A DNA stretch of 64,000 nucleotides from Megalonaias nervosa. Lineage: Eukaryota > Mollusca > Bivalvia > Unionida > Unionidae. Numbering within the stretch: the stretch's first letter is position 1; each line of letters begins with the position of its first letter. The translations under genes were made by a program, and so were the position numbers. The DNA lies in contig JAECUM010091228.1 of the NCBI GenBank assembly GCA_016617855.1, forward strand, positions 1 to 64,000, written 5' to 3'. Below, piece by piece: positions 55,998-64,000 of the stretch. The notes beneath the pieces were generated by a model. It did no database searches and was not told where the DNA came from. It saw nothing but the letters and a program-made list of their open reading frames with translations.

Positions 55998-56667
55998 ATG
56001 TGGTGCGTGTGTGTGTGGATATATTAACAGAAGAAACTTTCCTAACAGGCAATTTAACAACAAGATTGCAGTATCTCCCACTAGCTTGGATAAACAAATC
56101 AGTTGGATTCCTGTCATTTAGTTGATAACAATGTAAATGTTCTAAGCTAAATGCACATCAATGTGACTACTTATTTCAAAACTGCTTGCTCAGAGATAAC
56201 ATGAATACTCATCTTTGTCATTTATCAAAGATCACAAGTTATGGAATGCTTCTCATCGTTAATAAATCACTTCTATGGTCATTTATACCACAACCATTAA
56301 ACACGAATGAACATCAATGTAAGTAATAGCTGCTAGAAGGAAATTAGGTAAACTTTACAATTTTGCTTTTAGATTGATTTTCATACTGTTACTGGTGAAT
56401 AGACCAGAAAAACATCAATAAAAAAATCACACCAGCCACACATCAGCCACAACCCGCCTTAATTATTCAGTTTAAGCTTACAATAATTGGTATAGAAGAC
56501 TTGAGTAGTTAGTCAGTTAGAGTTTGAATAGAATGCCATTTAGTTTTCGTTTTTTATTTATAAAATAGATCATTTATGCTGCTTTTGAACGTAAGTTCAA
56601 ATTAACCCCATTGACTGACTTCAAATACCTGAATATAGTATTATAGCATGAAATATTCCTCGTTATA

Positions 56668-56793
56668 TCTGTTGTTGTTGTTGTTGTTGTTGTTGTTGTA
56701 GGGTTTAACGCCATTTTTCAGGACACGATACATGGCGGCCAGTATTAATGGTGGAGGAAGAACCCGGGAAAACCCCGGAAAGAACCACCGACC

Positions 56794-56846
<53 letters not shown>
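56668..56846. repeat. Interspersed-repeat core between (GTT)n and (GA)n
   Basis: A (GTT)n run is followed by GGGTTTAACGCCATTTTTCA, a segment with CATGGCGGCCAGTATTAATG, a G/C-rich AACCCGGGAAAACCCCGGAA and ACCACCGACC, then (GA)n to about 56,843. This resembles dispersed short repeats seen in invertebrate genomes. The family name is unknown to me. Confidence 0.5.
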
Positions 56847-57401
56847 AACAAACCAGTTGTGTATAATTAAAAATATAATTATTCCCATAAATACAAGCGA
56901 AAGAATGAAAAAAATTACAGGATGATGAATGAAATTCTAAAGTCATAGTCATAAATTTTATATTCATTCCAAAAAGCTCCGAGTAATACGAATGATTTCC
57001 AAAGTGTTTCCGAATTATGGACTGTATTGTAATGATGTATCAACAATACAGGTAAATCAAAAAGTTATAATGCAAAAATTCTTTAAATAAATTCAGAGTA
57101 ATCTCATGACAGATGTTGTATATCCAAATAGTCTTTAAGTGAATGGTAGAGCATTGTAATTCCAAACGACTTAAATTAATGAATCAGTCCTCTCAATATA
57201 TCTTTTCCAAGACTGATAGTACCACAATTCTAAGAAATATTTATATTTTATTATATGCTAATTTTTGTCTGCGTTAACTTTACATTGTCAGAATCGTGAA
57301 GTATTTTACGATACTGAACACCTTGATATTGCAAGCACGTACACAGTATGTGTGCTTAAAAATGATATCGTCTGTTATTTACATTCTATTGAAAGCAAAC
57401 A

Positions 57402-57860
57402 ATGGACGCAGACGGCAGCACTTTTGATTTAATGTATTTGTCTGTGGATGAAGTAAAGAAACTGAGCCATGAGATTCTAAAGTTTTACAATGTGGATGAA
57501 TTTATAGTCACAAGAGAAACTTTCAACGAAGCAAGCGATTGAACGTGATATAAAAGATGTCAGCAATGCCTTTATGACAAGAAACGTGAGACACGATGAA
57601 ATGAAAATATCATTTCGAATCATTTAAAAACGTATTTAGTCGAGACGTTTATAACGATTCGCAAAGCGAATGGTTCTGAGTATGAGCCATGCCCTTTAGA
57701 TTATATAAGAAACAACATTGAAAGGCGTCTTAAGGCTAATGGGTATTCCGTTTCTCTGAAAGACTGACCATCTCAGAAGTCAGTCGAAGCATTTAATAAA
57801 ATAAAATTACAACTGAATAAGGCTGATTTTGGAAGGAAAGCAAGAACAATCATAGCCGAT
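57402..57860 (+). pseudogene. Crypton/KIAA1958-like (DUF3504-type) domain relic
   Basis: A short first frame (57,402-57,541, MDADGSTFDLMYLSVDEVKK) is followed, after breaks, by ETFITIRKANGSEYEPCPLD and IERRLKANGYSVSL (57,622-57,770), then VEAFNKIKLQLNKADFGRKA. The pattern RKxxGSEYEPxxL ... RxLKxNGY is the N-terminal landmark of the Crypton-derived, tyrosine-recombinase-related family (KIAA1958, QRICH1, ZMYM types). The catalytic recombinase part is not visible. Either a Crypton-type transposon relic or a processed host-family fragment. Confidence 0.5.
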
Positions 57861-58237
57861 AAGCCATGATGACGAGGAAACTTTATTTGCAGTATTTGAA
57901 ACGAAGAATCTTGGAAATGATGATTGACGACAGCCCCTTTTATTTGACACCAATTCCAATGAAAGAATTGACAGAAGCTTCCCAGATATTTCTAGAGATT
58001 CAATTAATGTCATTATTTCAAATAAAAATATAAATAAAGAAAAAACAGTCATAACATTCTATGCCAAACTGCATAAATTTATATTGGTAAAGTCGGTCTG
58101 GAATCACAAAAGTTGAAATTTCCTTTGTTCCTTCCGTAAGTGGAATTCCTAGAATCCCTTCAAACTTTTTGACCTATTTTGCATTTTCAGTTCCGTCGAT
58201 CCAGTCATCGATTCTGGGTATTGGCAATGAATTTGTC

Positions 58238-58432
58238 TTAATGATATATATTGTTTATTTTTCTGTAATCAATACGCACACGACGAGTATTATCTGGTTT
58301 CGACACTAAAACACATGCTGATCTCCAGTAACGTTTTCTTGGTTCGATGAAAACATTCTCCAGCAAATATTGCAATTTTTTCTTAAAACAGTCTTGTTTG
58401 AGAGGATTCATCATGTAAGGATGTTGTTTCAC
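58238..58432 (-). pseudogene. Reverse transcriptase N-terminal fragment
   Basis: KQHPYMMNPLKQDCFKKKLQ, then FIEPRKRYWRSACVLVSKPD and RVRIDYRKIN are RT motifs of Ty3/gypsy elements up to fingers block 2. The palm with the catalytic DD is not present downstream. Confidence 0.75.
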
Positions 58433-58521
58433 AGGTGGTTGAATCTACAATTTGAAAGTCATGGCAGATCTCATTTGTTCATACTGGAATTTCTGGAAAC
58501 AAGTGCCCCTTAATAGCTGTT

Positions 58522-58815
58522 TTAATTCGCCTTTTTCTTGTGACACCAGCTGCGAATGGTTTCTGATCCAAATTGTCCAATATTGTGAAGATTGGTTACA
58601 TCAAAGTCACTACAGTCCCAATTCAAGTTTCTATTTAAAACATCACTGTGTGGGACAGGTACTACTAAACCTATTAAATAGTTTACAAGGCTATCTCTGT
58701 CGACATACTCTTTTAACATATTTATGTGGCAAAGTTGTTTCAGTTTTCCCCTCCTAGGAGAATTTATCATGCAATTTAAGTAGTGTATTTGCTTTTCAGT
58801 GGTATAAACGAGCAA
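58522..58815 (-). pseudogene. Integrase C terminus and linker to RT
   Basis: YLNCMINSPRRGKLKQLCHI followed by NMLKEYVDRDS is the closing part of the integrase in these elements. A linker with PHSDVLNRNLNW then leads toward RT, which starts about 100 bp further on. This continuity is the evidence for the integrase-RT order. Confidence 0.55.
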
Positions 58816-58917
58816 AATACTTCGCCTGAAGATGAATTTTATAGTATGAGTAAAAGACCTACAGCTTTATCACCCGGCTTAAAACTCCTATCCATTGTTG
58901 TCTGGCATATCTTAATT

Positions 58918-59219
58918 TCATTCTTGACTGAACGGACTGAACACTAGTTCTTCCTGCTCACAAGCATTTGACAATCTGTATTTGAAATCAGAGACATAGT
59001 CAAGAAGATTAATTTCTTCTTCATTTGAAGAATTTTCTCCTTTAATAACTTTAAAGGTCCATGAACAGTATGTCCAAAAAGGACTAAAACTTGAACTGAT
59101 TCCCAATCTTTTCCTATGTCATAGCAATACGACCGAATCATATTCTTCAAAGTCTGATGGAATATTTCAGAAGCGCATTGATTCTCAGTGTGATAGGCAA
59201 AAGATTTAAACTGTTTCAT
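58918..59219 (-). pseudogene. Retrotransposon integrase fragment
   Basis: The frame reads KSFAYHTENQCASEIFHQTL, the third catalytic motif region (His-Pro-Gln-Ser-x-G-x-x-E in intact relatives). Here Glu is kept as in SEIFHQTLKNM. In other frames VFGHTVHGPLKLLKEK-type residues follow (near 59,075-59,030). The upstream half of the core is missing or unreadable. Confidence 0.6.
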
Positions 59220-59689
59220 GCCTAGTCATACATAACTTGCATAATTCCAGAGATACAATTTGACCCTTGAACAGATAGGGGCAAAGAAGTCACCGCTCCT
59301 ATGATCACGGGCCTTGAAAAAAAGTCAGATGAAAAAGTTAACACAATGGAGAGGAACATCAAAAATCCACACTCTACGCCCTGAATAAAAACACAAGAAG
59401 GTTTCTCAGAAAAAGACAAATTACTTAACAATAAAAAACTATGAGAAGCTCATTTGCCTCTTAATATCCTAATAGGCTTTGCATAATGAACACAAGTGAT
59501 ACAAAATCTTTAGATACGAATGGTGCACAAATCTCCATACATGTACTAAAATCATACAAAAGTTTGTTTGATAGACTAAAATCTGATTAAAATCAGTTAT
59601 TAGCTGTCCTACGTGAAGATCTGACGACAACCGCTTAAGGGTTAACTAGCTAATGGAAAAAGCAGGCATCAACTCATAACCTTTCAAAA

Positions 59690-60450
59690 TAATTCCTTAA
59701 CCGCATCATAATTACCACTATGATCTGAAGTGATGTAAAGTGTAAACTTCACTAGCTTCGCCAATAAGTAACAAATAACAAAGTCCAAGGCTCTGTCGGC
59801 CATTTTAAATTTTCTGCAATTTTTGCAAAACGAAGAAAATATTTATCTCCGATTTTCTTCAAAAGGGGATACCAACCTAATATTTATGGTAGCATCAAAA
59901 CCTGGAGCTGTGTATACAAAATGAGAGTGTGCTCTTCTTGCCAGTTATATTTCATTTAATTTAAATTCCGTTTTCATTTGATTTTCTTGCATTTGCATTT
60001 CCCTCTCGTTCTATTGCATTTGCATTAGCCTTGCATCTTTTGCAGTTGCATTTCAGGCTCTTCCTTTTCTCTTTTCATTTGCATAACATTTTCATCTTTT
60101 TGCATTTGTATATCGCTTGCTTCCTTCTTTCTTCGCGTTTGCATCCCGTTTTGCTGAAGTTGAAGCTTTCTTAACTCAACTTCGTTGTGGTTCTTTAAAA
60201 GCAATTCCCTTAATTCCATGTCGAACCAGATATACATCCTTAATAAAACAAAAGCACTTTTATCAAGAATACCATTTTTCATCAAATAATGAATCAAAAT
60301 ATTCTTTATCTCATGCTTTGCTAAAGAAAACATCGCTCAGAAATGCCATACTGTTTGGCGAGCACAAGCAACTCATCCTTATTTAAGGATATAAACAATC
60401 CTGGGTAGGATCTGCAACAGCATCCTCTACTTTAGATGGCATGGTGAAAG
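59690..60450 (-). pseudogene. gag-like region of the Gmr1-like element
   Basis: Charged helical repeats rich in Met, Gln, Lys and Glu (MELRELLLKNHNEVELRKLQ, then QMQKDENVMQMKREKEEPEM) precede a capsid-type stretch read in other frames (TINIRLVSPFEENRR near 59,870-59,915; YDAVKELF near 59,700). This is the layout of gag in this retrotransposon group. Several frame breaks. Confidence 0.5.
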
Positions 60451-60459
60451 CATCATGCT

Positions 60460-61205
60460 TTAAATACCCCAAATATGGAAAGTAAAATAACAGGGACTAA
60501 GAAAATCTCAAACCAAAGCGAACAATTATAATTTCTCTTGAATATTCTAAAGAAAATCAAATCTTGGACGATACACCCAATTTCTTTGTTGTGACTCTCT
60601 GGTCTTAAAATACGTAACAAGAAAGAGCAACAATACAGAAGAATCAGTTGTTATCTAAAAGTGTCTTTAGGTGAATTCACAGTAATCCCATGACAGCTAT
60701 TATATATCAAAATAGTCTTTAAATGAATAATCTAGCAATGTAATTCCAACTAATGATTAAATTAAATGAATAAATCCTTTCAATATCTCTTTCAAGACTG
60801 ATAGTACTACTAATTTTGCCTAGTTCTTGTCAATTATCCCGACATCGTGATTTTAACATCTTTCCTTCATAACCTCTTTGAATAACTCTACCGGGAAATA
60901 ATTTCTGATGTCGATCTCTCGCTACGCTTTGTCTCGTTTTTTGTTCAAAATGTAGAATTAGGTCACAACAGTGGCCGAGTCGTTTATTTGATTGACGCAA
61001 GAAACCTCTCGTCTATTATTTCTACGCAACTTTGTATTGTTACATCTCTTGTTGTAAATTGCTGCCCCAGTGATTCCAAGATGTTGGAGTCCAGAAATTT
61101 GTCGTAGATCTCGTCTTAAGTGTTTGTTGTGTATGTTTTGTTGTCTTTCCTGAAGAAGAGCTTGTTTAACCCGAAACGTTTGTGCCGTTTCCAATATTTG
61201 CTTTA
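60460..61205. other. Spacer, nothing recognised
   Basis: The stretch at 60,655-60,900 resembles the one at 57,085-57,260 (shared TTAGTGAATGGTA-like, ATGACAG-TGT-TATATC and TCTCTTTC/CTTTTCCAAGACTGATAGTAC segments), so the two flank the Gmr1-like relic as a direct repeat of about 170 bp. Confidence 0.45.
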
Positions 61206-61209
61206 ACGA

Positions 61210-61256
61210 ACATACATACATACATACATACATACATACATACAGACATACATATA
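61210..61256. repeat. (CATA)n microsatellite at the 3' end of a LINE
   Basis: Eleven or so units with one GACA variant, adjoining the C terminus of the - strand LINE. Confidence 0.95.
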
Positions 61257-64000
61257 CAGTTCGTCTATCAAGTCTATGAGGACCACTTCAGTCATCCAGT
61301 GAGTTAGAATTGGTTTGTGGGTGATTAGGTGGCCGATGAGACCGATGTGTGCCCTGAATATTCTGTAGCATTGTGGACATGGGATGGTAGCAACGCTGAT
61401 CGTGGGGTTACTGGCTCGTGATTTCCTGATCTGCCTCCGTTGTTCTGCCGCGGCTGTCCTGTTGGCCTCGCAAGCTGCAGAACCTTTAGTGATGAAAGAG
61501 CGCCACACGATCCTTTCCTGGACAGTCTATTCCCACGTGTCATAGCTAATGCCAAAGTTCTTCAATGACGTTTTCAGGGTGTCCTTATAGCGTTTCATCT
61601 GGCCTCCTTTGTTTCGTTTACCTTGTTCAAGCTCACCATAAGAGAGTTTTATACTGGGCAGGCTTGCTTTGAGCAAGACCATCAGTATCCGAGATACTGT
61701 CTTGCCACTTGATTTTGAGGAGTCTTCTGAGGCAAGTTGTGTGGAAGTGGTTCAACGTTTTCGCATGGCGCTGGTACACTGTCCAGGTTTCGTAGGCGTA
61801 TAACAGCGCAGGGAGTACTATCGTTCTGTACACCTTAAACTTTGTCTCTAAACTAATGCTTCTTCTGTTCCAGATCTTCGCGTGTAGTCTGCCGAAGGCT
61901 GCGCTGGCCTTTGCAATCCTGGCATTAACTTCGTCATCGATTACGGCGTTCTGGGACAGAGTGCTACCAAGATAGGTGAACCTGTTCAGTGCATTCAGTT
62001 TGTAGCCGTTGATTGTGATGTTTGGCTCAGCATACGGTTTTCATGGGGCTGGCTGATACATCATTTCAGTCTTCGTTGTATTGATCGTAAGGCCGAAATT
62101 TGTGCAAGTATCAAAGAACTTGTCAACTCTGCGTTGCATGTCAGCTTCAGAGCCAGCGTTGAGGGCGCAGCAAATAGAAAGTATTTGATGATGTATGTTC
62201 TAACCTTAGTTTTTGCTTGGAGCCTCTGAGGTTGAACAGTTTGCCATCAATCCTGTATCTGACGCTGATTCCCACGTCACCATCTTTGAAGGCATCAATG
62301 AGAATGGCTGAGAACATGAGACTGAAAAGGGTTGGTGCCAGTACTCAGCCCTGCTTCACTCCGTTTGAGACAGGAAAGGGATCTGATGTCTCACCTATGT
62401 TTCGGACTTAAGCTTTCATACCGTCGTGAATTGCTGAACCATGGTGATAAATTTCCTTGGGAATCAATACTTGGCCATGATCTTCCACGGCCCTCTCTGC
62501 TAACAGTGTCGAAAGCCTTGGTTAGGTCGACATATGAAGAGAAAAAGTCAGCATTCTGCCCCTGGCTTTTCTCCTGCTTAGCAGCGAACGCCATGTCGGA
62601 AGTTCTACGTTCCTTTCGGAATCCACACTAGCTTTCTGGTAGGAGCCCATGGTCAAGGTGTGATGTGAGACGGCCGAGGAGAATCCTGGCGAGTATCTTA
62701 CCTGCAATGGAGAGCAAAGAGATACCTCGGTACTTGTCACAAGCCTGAAGATTTCCTTTGCGTTTATACAAGTGTATAATAGTAGCGTCCTTGAATTCCT
62801 GTGGGAACGTCTCCTTTTGCCACATGAGATGAAATATCTGATGGAGCATTTGAGTCAGAGCTGCACTGTCTTCCTTGTATATCTCTGCTGGGATTGAGTC
62901 TGAACCAAGGGCCTTGTACTAGAGAACAGACGCATTGCTTTCTGGGTCTCTAACATGGTTGGTGGGTCATCCAGTGACTCATTGACTGCCATTTGGGGCA
63001 GACGATCAATGGCTTCATCATTGATGGTTGTTGGGCGGTTCAGGTCGCAGTTGAAGTGCTCAGTCCACCTTTCGAGGATCTTCTCTTTGTCTGAGATCAG
63101 CGTGTTCCCATCCGCATTGAGGAGAGGGGATGATCTCGATGATGAGGGGCCGTAGACTTCATTCAGCGCATCATAAAACCTCTTCATATCATGCTTGACA
63201 GCGTGGCTTTGGACCTCATCAGCGTTGTTACTCAGCCAGGAGTCCTGCATCTGCCGGAGTTTCTGCTGAACAGTCCTGCGGATGTTACTGAAGGCATCTT
63301 TCTTTGAAGTGGACTTTGGATCATTTAGGTATGCTTTGTGGAGGTGATGTTTTTCATCCAACAGCTGCCTGATGTTTTCGCAATTCTCATCAAATCAGTC
63401 CTTGAGCTTTCAGGGGGAAGGCCCCAAGATATTTGTGGTGGTGTTGTAGACCAGCTCTCTAAGGGTCGCCACATTCTGGGTATCCAGAGGAGTGACGGTT
63501 TTCTAGAGTGCTGACAAAGGTCGTTTTGGAATTCGAGTTAATCAGCTTGACGATGTTCAGCCGTTTTGGAATCTTCTTGCCTTGCCGACGTCTTTTAGGT
63601 TGGATACGTATGTTTAGCTTGGAGACTACAAGGCGGTGGTCAGTCCAACATTCCGCACCACACATTTTCTTGGTAACCCGCACATCCTGCCTGTCCCTCA
63701 TCCTGACTATCACGAAGTCAGTGAGATGCCAGTGCTTAGATCGGGGATGCATCCATGTCGTCCTGTTGCGGGTAGGGAGGCGGAAGATGGTGCTGGTGAT
63801 GAGCAGTTCATGCTCTGCGCAGGTCTGAAACAATAGAAGACCATTGTTGTTTCAGTGGCCGACGCGACATTTTCCAGTGACACCTTTCCAGGAAATGTTG
63901 TCAGAGCCGACTCTTGCATTGAGGTCACGATGGATGATGAGCTTGTCAGATCTGGGAACAAAGTTATGATAGAGTGGAGTTCTTCATAAAATTTGTCCTT
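61257..64000 (-). mobile_element. APE-type LINE, second copy of the 20,850-24,000 family, runs off the window
   Basis: On the - strand: endonuclease part (TWMHPRSKHWHLTDFV, WTDHRLVVSKLNI near 63,620-63,780), linker (HLHKAYLNDPKSTSKKDAFS near 63,295-63,350), RT pieces (FKDATIIHLYKRKGN near 62,770; YVDLTKAFDTVSRE near 62,500-62,540), the tail LPALLYAYETWTVYQRHAKT near 61,755-61,815 and a terminal zinc finger (CPQCYRIFRAHIGLIGHLIT near 61,325-61,385). The central RT with the YADD box is missing or scrambled (62,000-62,400 reads in fragments). Multiple frameshifts. Confidence 0.85.

Larger units (their letters stand above)
55536..57390. other. Spacer with microsatellites
   Basis: No gene recognised. 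It holds a GATA/GATAGGTA array at about 55,928-55,997 and the simple-repeat cluster at 56,668-56,846. Confidence 0.55.
58238..60450 (-). mobile_element. Ty3/gypsy relic with Gmr1-like order (integrase before RT)
   Basis: On the - strand, from high to low coordinates: gag region (60,450-59,690), then integrase (59,219-58,918), integrase C terminus (58,815 down), then RT start (58,432-58,238). Integrase upstream of RT is the opposite of normal Ty3/gypsy elements and is the mark of Gmr1-like elements. No LTRs identified. The RT is truncated at 58,238. Confidence 0.65.

Noticed and set aside
55845..56117. - strand frames with Ser/Tyr/Ile repeats
   Set aside because: They translate the GATA array.

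Overview
The window looks like a stretch of an invertebrate animal genome made almost entirely of mobile and viral DNA. I recognise no host gene. Evidence for a metazoan host: APE-type LINEs that end in microsatellites, Ty3/gypsy relics including one with the Gmr1-like pol order, a Crypton/KIAA1958-like relic, tRNA-derived SINE-like repeats, foldback elements, and long (TGTA)n, (ATT)n, (TA)n, (GATA)n and (GA)n arrays. The phylum cannot be fixed from the sequence. A marine invertebrate such as a mollusc, annelid or cnidarian is a guess from the repeat style.

The striking content is a cluster of Polinton/Maverick-type (adintovirus-like) integrated virus elements. Element A (1 to about 13.2 kb, left end outside the window) is the classical type. 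It has an A32-like packaging ATPase, a coiled-coil virion protein, a penton-like minor capsid protein, small basic or hydrophobic core proteins, a double-jelly-roll-type major capsid protein (MCP), an adenain-like protease, a zinc-ribbon/phospholipase A2 protein, an integrase with chromodomain, HNH endonuclease genes and a protein-primed-type DNA polymerase B. Nearly every long gene is broken, usually at A/T homopolymers.

Element B (37,891-48,216) is a complete 10.3-kb element with terminal inverted repeats of about 245-251 bp and a perfect 5-bp target duplication (ATAAC). It shares the morphogenesis set with A: ATPase, PLA2, MCP, a pVI-like protein, a small basic protein and the coiled-coil protein. 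It has a different replication module: one large protein joining a polymerase with B-family-like motifs A/B/C, an SF1 helicase and a C-terminal HNH domain, plus a different integrase. I find no protease and no penton gene in it. Element C (24,448-34,596) is an older relative of B with the same ATPase-PLA2-integrase-replicase order, degraded TIRs and its own 5-bp duplication (CGAAC). It carries a 1.3-kb insertion and a right half without MCP. Element D (about 53.2-53.8 kb) is an integrase relic of the B/C type.

Between them: 13.9-16.2 kb has a SINE-like repeat, an HNH fragment and a Ty3/gypsy relic. 16.2-20.8 kb holds nothing I recognise. 20.8-24.0 kb is a nearly full LINE on the + strand. 35.6-37.8 kb is a second LINE family on the - strand. 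48.2-53.2 kb holds two foldback/MITE-type elements in otherwise anonymous DNA. 55.0-55.5 kb is a LINE 3' end. 57.4-57.8 kb is a Crypton-like relic. 58.2-60.5 kb is a Gmr1-like Ty3 relic on the - strand. 61.2-64.0 kb is a second copy of the first LINE family on the - strand, running off the window.

Functionally, A and B appear to be two solutions to one lifestyle: a capsid-forming, integrase-bearing dsDNA element with a shared particle-assembly module and exchangeable replication machinery. The breaks seen here suggest that none of the copies is functional as it stands, although the bias of breaks toward homopolymers means some could be assembly errors.
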